Below, one piece after another: positions 51,206 through 58,877 of a DNA stretch of 64,000 nt. A program made the position numbers and the translations under genes. The notes under the pieces are model-generated. The model was not told the DNA's origin, did no database searches, and saw nothing but the letters and a program-made list of their open reading frames with translations. Source of the DNA: Bacillus sp. SA1-12 (GTDB lineage Bacteria > Bacillota > Bacilli > Bacillales > Bacillaceae); the NCBI RefSeq assembly GCF_000981385.1, contig NZ_LATZ01000113.1, positions 1 to 64,000 of the forward strand, written 5' to 3'. Each line of letters opens with the position of its first letter. Within the stretch, counting starts at the first letter, position 1.

Positions 51206-51312
51206 AAGAGGACCGGAAAAAAGATAATTTTCTCATAAATGTGGCAGTTGCCTATTCAAATATAGGCTTTTCAGCATAGGATACCGTAAGCATATTGAAA
51301 GGGGGTGTCATA

Positions 51313-51396
51313 ATGAGCGGAGGATACGCAGGCGGATTCGCTTTGATCGTTGTATTGTTCATTTTGTTAATCATTGTTGGTGCAGCATGGTTATAA
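51313..51396 (+). CDS. YjcZ family sporulation mini-protein (copy 2)
   Basis: This 27-residue paralogue of the preceding gene begins MSGGYAGGFALIVVLFILLI and ends VGAAWL. The two genes lie ~110 nt apart, each with its own ribosome-binding site (here AAAGGGGGTG) and each with the same CATAGGATA motif about 30 nt upstream of the start, so they look like a tandem duplication including the promoter. Confidence 0.8.
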   Translation: MSGGYAGGFALIVVLFILLIIVGAAWL

Positions 51397-51404
51397 GATG
51401 AGAA

Positions 51405-51438
51405 ATGGGGCTGTCTCACACAAAGGGGCAGTCCCACA
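51405..51438 (+). terminator. possible terminator after YjcZ genes
   Basis: Imperfect stem GGGGCTGTCTC / GGGGCAGTCCC, poor U-tract. Confidence 0.35.
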
Positions 51439-51558
51439 ACATATATAGGGATTTTAAAATTCCTTATATCATGTTTGCTTAAGGATGCAGACCCTTTTGG
51501 AAACAGCCGATCATTAATTAAGCTTTATATTGCCATATTAACTCATCTAGCCAGGCAC

Positions 51559-51738
51559 TTAGGTAAACAAGATTTCTATGTATGAAGAAATTAACAAAAT
51601 TGTAATAAGAACATTTATTGTTCTAAATACCTTTGTTTGGCGGTCTTCAGGAATCTCACGTACTAAGCATAAAGCATTTGTAAGCTTGTTTATATAAAAC
51701 AAGATAAAGACTGCAAACAAAATGAAGAAAATTAACAT
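51559..51738 (-). CDS. small membrane protein (59 aa)
   Basis: This 59-residue protein has hydrophobic helices at both ends (MLIFFILFAVFILFYI and VLITILLISSYIEILF) around a charged middle (REIPEDRQTKVFRTI). ATG 51738 lies after AAGGGGGATC. No family was recognised. It occupies the position between prsA and yhaI where B. subtilis has other yha genes, but I cannot claim orthology. The 328-nt stretch after it (51739-52066) is AT-rich with nothing seen. Confidence 0.6.
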   Translation of the reverse strand: MLIFFILFAVFILFYINKLTNALCLVREIPEDRQTKVFRTINVLITILLISSYIEILFT

Positions 51739-52066
51739 TTGAGATCCCCCTTCCCTCACTATACATATTAGATTACCAAACTATTTATGAAAAAGATAGC
51801 TTTGAATCTCGGTAAAATGATGAAAATGTAAAAAAGTTACAAATATATCCAACCGTTATAATCAATTAATAACGAGTAAGATGTTAATTTTTTGTAAATC
51901 AAAGACAGTATAATAAAAAGAACAACAGATTGCATCAAATGACTATAAATCTAACTGTTTACGAAAAATGTAAAAATATGCTTTCGTTTTTCTATTGTAG
52001 CTTTCTAATTAACAGGAAATACTATACAATAAAGGTCAAGAATTGTGATTAGAAAGAAGGTAAGGC

Positions 52067-52396
52067 ATGGATTCATTAGAAAAGCGTTTGGAGACCTTGG
52101 AATATTATCAAACGTTGTTATTGCAAATGGTTGAAACCAACCGATTTCCTTTTTATCGCTTAGTCATGGAAAGAGGATTAACGAGAGGGGAAATAGAGGA
52201 ACTATATAAAATATGTGATGAGCTTGCTTTTCACCATGAGGAACAAAAAGCGCAAGGATTAGTGATCTTTACAGATCTCCTTACGCAGTTTGCAGGTCAG
52301 TTGAATGAAAAGCTTGAAATTGGCGAAACCGTTCAAGCTATGTCAAAACAGGGCTTGTATCGCTCTTTAATGAATGAATTTCTTGCCCTCATGTGA
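52067..52396 (+). CDS. yhaI: YhaI family protein
   Basis: This 109-residue predicted helical protein begins MDSLEKRLETLEYYQTLLLQM and contains RGLTRGEIEELYKICDELAFHHEEQKAQG. Length and position beside scoC match B. subtilis YhaI (DUF1878). The function is unknown. The ATG follows AAGAAGGTAAGGC. It is convergent with scoC, with 19 nt between the stops. Confidence 0.85.
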   Translation: MDSLEKRLETLEYYQTLLLQMVETNRFPFYRLVMERGLTRGEIEELYKICDELAFHHEEQKAQGLVIFTDLLTQFAGQLNEKLEIGETVQAMSKQGLYRSLMNEFLALM

Positions 52397-52415
52397 ATGA
52401 TGCATGTATATAATG

Positions 52416-53006
52416 TCAGCTCGAGGATAATAATTGTTCCGTCTTACGTTCTTTTTTTGTAAGGGTTCCATTTTCCTCATAAAATGAATCCTCAATATTA
52501 TTAAAGGAGCGTTCAAAAATCTCCATAAAATCATCACCATAAATATTGCGGATGATGCACATCATTTCAATCATTTCAGGAAATTTCCCGTACAAATTTT
52601 GAAGCGGGAGAGCTCCTTTAAATACAGAGTTCCTATCCGGACTAAAATCCTCTAAAAGCTGTGCAAGAACTTCCTCACCTTGTTTAGTAAGCTTAATATA
52701 CGTATTTCGCTTATCATTAACTTTTTTAGAAAACTCTAAATAGCCTCTTTCCTCAAGCTTTTTCGAAAAATTAAATGCAGTAGATACGTGCATCACTCCG
52801 AATTTAGCAATCTCTGAAATGGAAGCTCCATTTAAATGGTCAGCAATCCAAAGAATATGGTGCTCATTGATATTTAAATCATAGGGCTTGATCCACTGCT
52901 GCCAATCTTTTTCGATCGTTTTCCATAAAGCTTTACTAAGCTGCGCAACGCGTTGACTAAATAATAAGGCTTCTTTTATTGTATATTCCTTTTCATTATG
53001 CTTCAT
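52416..53006 (-). CDS. scoC: transition-state regulator ScoC/Hpr (MarR family)
   Basis: This 196-residue MarR-type winged-helix repressor of protease, peptide transport and sporulation genes has the wing/HTH region about 55-125 (INEHHILWIADHLNGASISEIAKFG; STAFNFSKKLEERGYLEF; NTYIKLTKQGEEVL). A GTG at 53009 is in frame, but ATG 53006 is 7 nt from AGGGGTG. It sits between yhaI and yhaH as in B. subtilis, so the symbol is confident. Confidence 0.93.
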   Translation of the reverse strand: MKHNEKEYTIKEALLFSQRVAQLSKALWKTIEKDWQQWIKPYDLNINEHHILWIADHLNGASISEIAKFGVMHVSTAFNFSKKLEERGYLEFSKKVNDKRNTYIKLTKQGEEVLAQLLEDFSPDRNSVFKGALPLQNLYGKFPEMIEMMCIIRNIYGDDFMEIFERSFNNIEDSFYEENGTLTKKERKTEQLLSSS

Positions 53007-53139
53007 CACCGGTCACCCCTGTTCTTCCCAAAATGTATTATTCTCTATTATGCCAATAAAATAAAGATTAATAAAGATGTAAATTTACGAAATTTTTAAA
53101 TATTTTCATAATTCCTTATATATCAAGACTTTACGGCAT

Positions 53140-53184
53140 AAAAAAAGTGTGTTAGCAAATTTTGTCTTACACACTTTTTACTTG
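53140..53184 (-). terminator. terminator-like palindrome downstream of yhaH
   Basis: Arms AAAAAAAGTGTGT and ACACACTTTTTA form a strong hairpin 120 nt past yhaH on the minus strand; the rest of the scoC-yhaH gap shows no gene. Confidence 0.55.
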
Positions 53185-53303
53185 AAAACAAAAATATTTA
53201 GGTGAACAAATGTTAAACCAAGCTAGGGATAAATTTTATTAATAGACAAGGGATTAGCTAATAAAATGAGTCTTTATGCGGTTTTGAAGCAGAGGCTCTT
53301 GTC

Positions 53304-53660
53304 CTATGCTTGTAACGTTTGTTCAAGTTGCTTTATTTTTTGTTCTACTTCCTCTATTTCCTTTTGCAGATCTTTTTTATGTGGTTCGATTTCTTGCTGA
53401 AATTGATTAATGGTTCTTTTTAGATCATTGGAAACATCTTTTATGACAACAGAGCTTTCTTTAGCTGTTATCATCACTTGATTTTTTAAAGCAATACTCT
53501 CGGACTTCAGCTGATCTAATGTTTCCTGAAGCTTATGACGGTTAAGGTTCAGCTGGCCGCGAAGCTCCTTTCCAGACGAGGGAGCCGTCAGTAACGTAGC
53601 AATTCCTCCAATAATGCCGCCAACAACTAAACCGCATAATAATGATTTGTTATTTGACAT
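53304..53660 (-). CDS. yhaH: YtxH-like protein YhaH
   Basis: This 118-residue membrane protein starts MSNNKSLLCGLVVGGIIGGIATLLTAPSSGKELR, a YtxH/GvpP-type glycine-rich transmembrane helix followed by the APSSGKE motif. The rest is a long coiled coil (QEEIEEVEQKIKQLEQ region). Upstream in-frame codons exist, but ATG 53660 with GGAGTG gives exactly the B. subtilis YhaH length. Relatives are general-stress proteins; the role is unknown. Confidence 0.85.
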   Translation of the reverse strand: MSNNKSLLCGLVVGGIIGGIATLLTAPSSGKELRGQLNLNRHKLQETLDQLKSESIALKNQVMITAKESSVVIKDVSNDLKRTINQFQQEIEPHKKDLQKEIEEVEQKIKQLEQTLQA

Positions 53661-53941
53661 TTTCAGCACTCCAATCATGACTTGTATATGTAAATTTTCT
53701 CCATTAATAAAAAACATCCTTCTTACCAAAGTACCCAAATCTTTCCTCATTAAACATTATACATAGAATAAACGGACCTGGCATAGTTATTTATATAAGA
53801 GTTAAGGGCTTGGTTTATTTCGCAGGGTATTATTAATGGACATGTTTAGGTTTTTAAAAAGGGGTCTGTTAAACTAGCTTTTCTTTTTCAGCTTCAGTGT
53901 GTTCGAATCAGTGTGTGGTAATTAGAACTAATACTTAGATT

Positions 53942-54034
53942 ATTGCGGGGAGTAACAGGACAGGGAAGATTCGCTCAGGAGGCTCCAGGACTGCCTTTTT
54001 AAGATAATTGCAGCACGGAAAACAACAGACTAGT
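53942..54034 (+). repeat. repeat family B copy
   Basis: GCGGGGAGTAACAGGACAGG ... CAGGAGGCTCCAGGACTGCC ... GGAAAACAACAGAC matches the 48.2 kb copy in motif order. The 53661-54084 gap has no gene. Confidence 0.65.
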
Positions 54035-54084
54035 TATTGGTCAGCAACTTAGAAAAAAGCATAAAAATTTAAAGGGGGATGAGT

Positions 54085-54276
54085 ATGGCAGGTGTGATCT
54101 TTTTATTTTTTTTAATTAGTTTATTACTATTTATTGGAGCTTTTCATTTTTTGAAACTTCTCCAGCAATCAGCATCTTATCCGCCTAAAAAGATTGTCAA
54201 ACAAAAAGTAACTGTTCTTGCTTCAGGAGGGGCAGTAGCATTGTTTATTGGCGTGATCCTGCTTTATTTTCAATAA
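54085..54276 (+). CDS. small two-helix membrane protein
   Basis: This 63-residue protein has two hydrophobic helices (AGVIFLFFLISLLLFIGAFHF and VLASGGAVALFIGVILLYF) joined by a polar, basic loop. The frame opens with ATG 54079, directly abutting AAAGGGGG; ATG 54085, 6 nt away, is preferred. No family was recognised. It is isolated between repeats, upstream of convergent trpP. Confidence 0.6.
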   Translation: MAGVIFLFFLISLLLFIGAFHFLKLLQQSASYPPKKIVKQKVTVLASGGAVALFIGVILLYFQ

Positions 54277-54387
54277 TGTTTGGCAGCAAATAAGTCTTTG
54301 AGAGTTCTTGAAACTAAAACTGATATTAAAATTTATGGGTTACTTATAACGTCAGCTTGTGGCTTGTGAAATCAGTGAAGCAGAGTA

Positions 54388-54525
54388 AAAGTCCGTCATA
54401 TGAGCCATATGTGAAAGACAGTACCGTGCTGGGGAGCGAAGGAAAAGTCCGTCATACGAGCTATGTATGACGGACAGAACCGGCCTGGAAGAGAATAAAG
54501 GTCCATCCTTTCGTCTCTGTCAGAA
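54388..54525 (+). repeat. repeat family C palindromes (GTCCGTCAT type)
   Basis: GTCCGTCATACGAGC / TATGTATGACGGAC forms a long hairpin; the preceding unit (GTCCGTCATATGAGCCATATGTG) and a following GTCCATCCTTTCG segment repeat it at ~60-nt spacing. Related to elements at 15.8 and 31.4 kb. No gene in 54277-54590. Confidence 0.65.
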
Positions 54526-54557
54526 CAAATCCTGTTGGCAAAAAAGCATAAAAAGAA

Positions 54558-54588
54558 AACCCGATCACAGAATGGATCGGGTTACAGT
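54558..54588 (-). terminator. trpP terminator
   Basis: Minus-strand stem AACCCGATC / GATCGGGTT followed by TTCTTTTTATG, adjacent to the trpP stop. Confidence 0.85.
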
Positions 54589-54590
54589 TC

Positions 54591-55115
54591 TTATGCAGTT
54601 GTGATTAAATTTGAGCGTTTAAAAATAGCTTGAACAATTGGCAGAATAATGATCATAGCTGCTCCATTAAATAATGTTGCTGGCAAAACAACAGTTAAGA
54701 ACAGGGTGGTAAATGCTGCGCCACCTGGTAAACCAACAATAACAAGTGCGGCAGACAAGAAAATTGTTCCTGAAACAATTGTTCCGATTACAGTTAACAC
54801 CGTAGCCGTTACTACTTTTTGCGCTATTTTCTTTACTGCTAACAATAAACCGAAGAACACAAACGCTGTAATGAATTTGTCTACAAGATTTGGAAGTTGA
54901 CCGCCTGGAAACGATGTTGTCAAAGCGGACAAAATTCCTGTCACAATGCTAAGTAATGTGACATTTTTTAAACTAGGAAATAAAAGGATTCCAATAAACA
55001 TCATAATCAGCATCATATCCGGTTTCATCCCTTGGTAAAAAGGCGGAATCACCATATGAAGCACGGCTCCAATTGCTGCAAATAAAGAAAGGATAACTAA
55101 CACTCTTGTATTCAT
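54591..55115 (-). CDS. trpP: tryptophan transporter TrpP
   Basis: This 174-residue membrane protein has five or six helices (MNTRVLVILSLFAAIGAVLHMVIPPF; PDMMLIMMFIGILLFPSLKNVTLLSIVTGILSAL; GTIVSGTIFLSAALVIVGLPGGAA). It belongs to the TrpP/YhaG family of ECF-like integral membrane proteins that import tryptophan. The gene lies between yhaH and serC as in B. subtilis. Its leader carries a run of (U/G)AG triplets ending two bases before the ATG, consistent with TRAP control of translation. Confidence 0.92.
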   Translation of the reverse strand: MNTRVLVILSLFAAIGAVLHMVIPPFYQGMKPDMMLIMMFIGILLFPSLKNVTLLSIVTGILSALTTSFPGGQLPNLVDKFITAFVFFGLLLAVKKIAQKVVTATVLTVIGTIVSGTIFLSAALVIVGLPGGAAFTTLFLTVVLPATLFNGAAMIIILPIVQAIFKRSNLITTA

Positions 55116-55117
55116 TT

Positions 55118-55177
55118 CTCAACTCTCCTCTTCTAAACTATGAACTAGTTTCTCCCCAATAGTGAACTATTTTCCTA
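55118..55177 (-). promoter_or_regulatory. TRAP-binding site: nine (G/U)AG triplets over trpP RBS
   Basis: In the mRNA sense (minus strand) the triplets are UAG, UAG, GAG, UAG, UAG, UAG, GAG, GAG, GAG ending two nt before AUG. Spacers are 5, 12, 4, 4, 2, 2, 2 and 2 nt. Plus-strand positions of the complements are 55118, 55123, 55128, 55133, 55138, 55145, 55152, 55167 and 55175. The last GAGGAG-type triplets are the Shine-Dalgarno itself, so bound tryptophan-TRAP would block initiation. Confidence 0.88.
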
Positions 55178-55194
55178 ATGCGGGAGAAGTTAGT

Positions 55195-55206
55195 CATATT
55201 ATAGCA
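55195..55206 (-). promoter_or_regulatory. extended -10 promoter of trpP
   Basis: Minus-strand TGCTATAAT (extended TGN plus perfect TATAAT) about 20 nt upstream of the first TRAP triplet; no good -35. Confidence 0.6.
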
Positions 55207-55250
55207 GTAAAATGTCAGGACGTACAGAATTTTTCGCCATGTAAAAAGGG

Positions 55251-55288
55251 AAAAGGGCTGACTCTTAAGGTTTATGTCAGCCCTTTTA
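55251..55288 (-). terminator. serC terminator
   Basis: Stem AAAAGGGCTGAC / GTCAGCCCTTTT; on the minus strand followed by CCCTTTTTAC. Confidence 0.85.
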
Positions 55289-55297
55289 GAAAAATAA

Positions 55298-56377
55298 TCA
55301 TTGATGTTGATTCTTAAATTCAGTCATGAATTCAGCTAGTGCAATACATGCTTCTTTAGGAACTGCGTTGTAAGTAGAAGCTCTGCAGCCGCCCACTGAG
55401 CGATGGCCTGCAAGACCAATAAAGTTGCGTTCTTTTGCTAATTGAAGGAATTCCTTCGTTAACTCTTCGTTAGGAAGAGTGAAGGTAATATTCATTAAAG
55501 AACGGCTGTCCTTAGTAGCATGTGCTTTATAAAACCCTTCGCTTTCATCAATAGCGGCATAAATATAGCCTGCTTTTTCTTCGTTAATTTTTTGAATGTT
55601 TTTCACGCCTCCTTGCTCTTTAACCCACTCTAATACTAGAGAAAGCATATAGATTGCAAAAGTTGGCGGTGTGTTATATAAAGAGTTATTTTTCGCATGT
55701 GTTGAGTAATTTAAAATGGTAGGGACATTCGTACGTGCTGTTTCCAAAAAGTCTTTTTTCACGATAACGACTGTTACACCTGAAGGACCAAGATTTTTTT
55801 GTGCCCCTGCATAAATAAGTGAGAATTTCTCCACATCGATTTCTTTGCATAAAATATCGCTGGACATATCAGCAATTAATGGAATCGGACTAGTCGGATA
55901 GTCTTGCCATTGAGTACCGAAAATGGTGTTGTTAGATGTGATGTGCAAATAAGCTCCATCTTCAATCCCAGCTAAAGAATAGTCCTTAGGAATATGGGAA
56001 TAGTTCTCATCTTTGCTTGAAGCTAAGATGCGAGTTTCTCCCAAAAGCTGTGCTTCTTTTAGTGCTTTTTCAGACCATGCCCCAGACATAATAAAATGAG
56101 CTGTTTTATTCTCATGGAGAAAATTCATTGGAATCATTGAAAACTGCAGGCTGGCCCCGCCTTGTAAAAATAGGACTTCATATGTGTCAGGAATTCCTAA
56201 AAGCTCCCTTAATAAAGTATTTGCTCGGTTGTGTACTTCCTCGTAATCTTTACTGCGATGGCTAAGCTCCATTACAGACATTCCTGTGTTTTGGAAATTA
56301 ACTAATTCTTTTTGTGCACGTTCAAGCACAGGTAATGGAATCGCCGCTGGTCCTGCATTGAAATTATAAGCTCTCAA
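55298..56377 (-). CDS. serC: phosphoserine aminotransferase
   Basis: This 359-residue PLP enzyme (class V aminotransferase) converts 3-phosphohydroxypyruvate and glutamate to phosphoserine in serine (and pyridoxine) synthesis. The N-terminus YNFNAGPAAIPLPVLERAQ, phosphate-binding FLQGGASLQFSMIPMNF and PLP-Lys LIYAGAQKNLGPSGVTVVI (about 185-203) are intact, as is RSVGGCRASTYNAVP near the C-terminus. The ATG follows CAAGGAGGC. Position trpP-serC-hit matches B. subtilis. Confidence 0.97.
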   Translation of the reverse strand: MRAYNFNAGPAAIPLPVLERAQKELVNFQNTGMSVMELSHRSKDYEEVHNRANTLLRELLGIPDTYEVLFLQGGASLQFSMIPMNFLHENKTAHFIMSGAWSEKALKEAQLLGETRILASSKDENYSHIPKDYSLAGIEDGAYLHITSNNTIFGTQWQDYPTSPIPLIADMSSDILCKEIDVEKFSLIYAGAQKNLGPSGVTVVIVKKDFLETARTNVPTILNYSTHAKNNSLYNTPPTFAIYMLSLVLEWVKEQGGVKNIQKINEEKAGYIYAAIDESEGFYKAHATKDSRSLMNITFTLPNEELTKEFLQLAKERNFIGLAGHRSVGGCRASTYNAVPKEACIALAEFMTEFKNQHQ

Positions 56378-56550
56378 CTGTTTTGCCTCCTTGGGTTGTA
56401 CGTTAAATAATACTCATATCCTAACATGAAAATTGCAGGAAATATAGACTGAATATTTTCATCTTTGTGAAAGATAAAAAGGAAAACGTTATCAATTTTA
56501 AAAGGTAAAAACGAGAGGTTAGGCACAAAACGAAGAGTGATTTTATGTGG

Positions 56551-56582
56551 TAAAAAAAGGGTCTAAACAGACAGACCCTTTT
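56551..56582 (-). terminator. hit terminator
   Basis: Stem AAAAGGGTCT / AGACCCTTTT overlapping the hit stop, with TTTTTTTACC beyond on the minus strand. Confidence 0.85.
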
Positions 56583-57003
56583 AGGAAATACCCTCGTTAA
56601 TCGTTGTTGCAATTTCTTGAAGCTGTTCAGGTGTATATTGGTCAGCATGAGTTTTCCAAACTGCACCAAACCCATCTCCTTGTCCGTATCTAGGAATGAT
56701 GTGCATATGATAGTGGAAAACGGATTGACCGGCTTTTTCACCATTATTATTTAATAAATTCAACCCTTCAGGCTGGAATTGCTTTTTAATTGAATTTGCA
56801 ATTTGCGGAACAACCTCGAATACTTTGCTTGCTATTTCAGGTGTCAGTTCATAAATATTTTCTTTATGTACCTTTGGTATAACCAATGTATGTCCTTTTG
56901 TTACTTGACTAATATCAAGAAATGCATATACATGCTCGTTTTCAAATACTTTTGCACTAGGAATTTCTCCGTTGACGATTCTGCAAAAAATACAATTACT
57001 CAT
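56581..57003 (-). CDS. hit: HIT family nucleotide-binding protein
   Basis: This 140-residue HIT hydrolase starts MSNCIFCRIVNGEIPSAKV and carries the HxHxHxx motif VFHYHMHIIPRY (about 95-106); the central His is the nucleophile that attacks dinucleotide or AMP-acyl substrates. A GTG start 12 nt upstream is possible, but ATG 57003 gives the usual N-terminus. It is divergent from ecsA as in B. subtilis. Confidence 0.94.
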   Translation of the reverse strand: MSNCIFCRIVNGEIPSAKVFENEHVYAFLDISQVTKGHTLVIPKVHKENIYELTPEIASKVFEVVPQIANSIKKQFQPEGLNLLNNNGEKAGQSVFHYHMHIIPRYGQGDGFGAVWKTHADQYTPEQLQEIATTINEGIS

Positions 57004-57051
57004 GTCCTCACACACCTTCTTTTCATTTTTTTGCTCTGTTAAAACTTTATA

Positions 57052-57155
57052 GAGAGTGGGCAGTGAACTTCCTCGGCGTTAGGCGCCTGTTTGGTTACCT
57101 TGTCCTTATGCTCCCTGCAGGAGTCTCGCGAAAACGTTCTAATCAACAAGTGACA
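57052..57155 (-). repeat. repeat family B copy (inverted, degenerate)
   Basis: GAGAGTGGGCAGTGAACTTC ... CTCCCTGCAGGAGTCTCGCG ... TCTAATCAACAAG resembles other family-B elements. It lies in the 1.1-kb gene-free hit-ecsA interval. Confidence 0.45.
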
Positions 57156-57319
57156 AAATCAAATTGGGAGAACAATTTTCAACATCCTTTTCAGAGCTAT
57201 TATGTTATGTTTGATGATAATCGTATTTTATCATAATTTTTTGAAGAAAAGAAAAAAGAACAAGGTGAACGCTGCTCACCCTGTTCTTGAAGAAGGGAAA
57301 AATTACTCAAAATTTGGGA

Positions 57320-57865
57320 TATTGTCTTTGACAAACACCTCATTTAACATTTTAGTAAATGCTATCTGATGTGAAAATCACCATTGTCCAAAACGACCAT
57401 CTCCTTGTTAAGTGATTATCCGTCTTAACAGGTTTAGAAAATGTCTTTGACAAACACCTCATTTAACAAAATGATTACAACTCGAGCGTTTAATTCAGAG
57501 AATTGCGGCCCGTAGACACCTCATTTCGTAAGGTTGTTCTATCAATGGTTACAATTTTACTTCTTTTATAAGAAGTTTGCTTTGATAAACACCTCATTTA
57601 ACATTTTAGTAAATGCTATCTGATGTGAAAATCACCATTGTTCAAAGCGATCATCCCCTTGTTAAGTGTTAAATCAATCTTAACAATCAAAGATATTGTC
57701 TTTGACAAACACCTCATTTACAAAATGATTATAACTCGAGCGTTTAATTCAGAGAATTGCGGCCCGTAGACACCTCATTTCGTAAGTGTTGTATATTCAA
57801 TGGTAAAACAAAGTATTCCCTAGCCTTGAGAAAAATAGTTGTCTGGAACAAACACCTCATTTTTA
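57320..57865 (+). repeat. 254-bp tandem duplication built on CACCTCATTT motifs
   Basis: CACCTCATTT occurs at 57336, 57455, 57517, 57590, 57710, 57771 and 57853. The first three and the next three are offset by 254-255 bp. The units are: TTTGACAAA-CACCTCATTTAACA with ~119 nt, then a ~62-nt part including GCGTTTAATTCAGAGAATTG and CGGCCCGTAGACACCTCATTT. The two 254-bp units are nearly identical but carry scattered substitutions (for example CCATTGTCC/CCATTGTTC). No ORF is supported; the spacers are not CRISPR-like. Confidence 0.85.
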
Positions 57866-57984
57866 GGGTTTTGTTTTGACAAGCTATCCCTTCCTCAAAG
57901 ATTATGATGTCCTGTTCACGTTTCATTATGCGAAAAAAATTTTCTTCACTAGGACAAGTGTTTTTGATTTAAAGTTGTCTAGTT

Positions 57985-58095
57985 TCGGTGTCTAGCTCCA
58001 GCGCATATTCCATCCTGGATGGAGGATAGTGTACACTTCTATTCATGTGTGTTTTATTTGCATAGGCTTGAGCAAGGCACTTGCGCTTTTCTTAT
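57985..58095 (+). repeat. degenerate repeat family A copy before ecsA
   Basis: GGTGTCTAGCTCCAGCGC ... AGTGTACACTTCTATTC ... GGCTTGAGCAAGGCACTTGCGCTTTT retains both outer blocks; the inner hairpin has changed. It ends 37 nt before the ecsA start. Confidence 0.6.
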
Positions 58096-58130
58096 GATAA
58101 GATAAAAAGAAAAAGGAGAACAACTAAAAA

Positions 58131-58877
58131 ATGACGTTGTTAAAAGTAGATCAGTTAACTGGAGGGTATACGCGAAACCCTGTCTTGAAGGATATTTCGT
58201 TCCAGGTAGATAAAGGTCAAATTGTTGGTCTTATTGGCTTAAATGGTGCAGGAAAAAGCACAACCATTAAACATATTATTGGATTGATGGAGGCGCATAA
58301 GGGCAGCATTTCAATAAATGAGAAAACATTTGCTGACGATGCAGCGGCCTATCGCTCACAATTCAGCTTTATACCTGAAACACCAATCTTATATGATGAA
58401 TTAACATTATATGAGCACTTGGAATTAACGGCAATGGCCTATGGTCTTGATCAGGCAACATTTGATAAACGTCTTCATCCGCTTTTAAAGGAATTTAGGA
58501 TGGAGAAACGGCTGAAATGGTTTCCTGCTCATTTTTCAAAAGGGATGAAGCAAAAGGTCATGATCATGTGCGCATTTTTAATCGAGCCGGCACTGTACAT
58601 TATTGACGAGCCGTTTGTCGGATTGGATCCGTTGGCGATCAATTCCCTTTTGGAGATGATGGAAAAGGCTAAACAGCAAGGATCTGGAATCCTAATGTCT
58701 ACACATATACTTGCAACTGCCGAGAGGTATTGCGACTCTTTTATTATTCTACATAATGGAGAAATCCGGGCCAAAGGAACGTTAATGCAGCTAAGGGAAC
58801 AGTTTGGCATGAGAGATGCTACACTTGATGATCTTTATATTCAGCTGACAAAGGAAGATCAAGATGAAGAGCATTGA
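58131..58877 (+). CDS. ecsA: Ecs transporter ATPase EcsA
   Basis: This 248-residue ABC ATPase has Walker A GLNGAGKSTT (about 37-46), the signature HFSKGMKQKVMIMCAFLIEP and Walker B LYIIDEPFVGLDPLA. The H-loop is MSTHILATAERYC. With EcsB it forms a membrane complex required for RasP site-2 protease function, competence and secretion in B. subtilis; the substrate is unknown. The ATG follows AAAAGGAGAAC. It overlaps ecsB by 14 nt. Confidence 0.94.
   Translation: MTLLKVDQLTGGYTRNPVLKDISFQVDKGQIVGLIGLNGAGKSTTIKHIIGLMEAHKGSISINEKTFADDAAAYRSQFSFIPETPILYDELTLYEHLELTAMAYGLDQATFDKRLHPLLKEFRMEKRLKWFPAHFSKGMKQKVMIMCAFLIEPALYIIDEPFVGLDPLAINSLLEMMEKAKQQGSGILMSTHILATAERYCDSFIILHNGEIRAKGTLMQLREQFGMRDATLDDLYIQLTKEDQDEEH

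Noticed and set aside
57320..57865. CRISPR-like appearance of repeated CACCTCATTT blocks
   Set aside because: Spacing is irregular (119, 62, 73) and the intervening sequences are themselves duplicated, so spacers are not unique; no cas genes.
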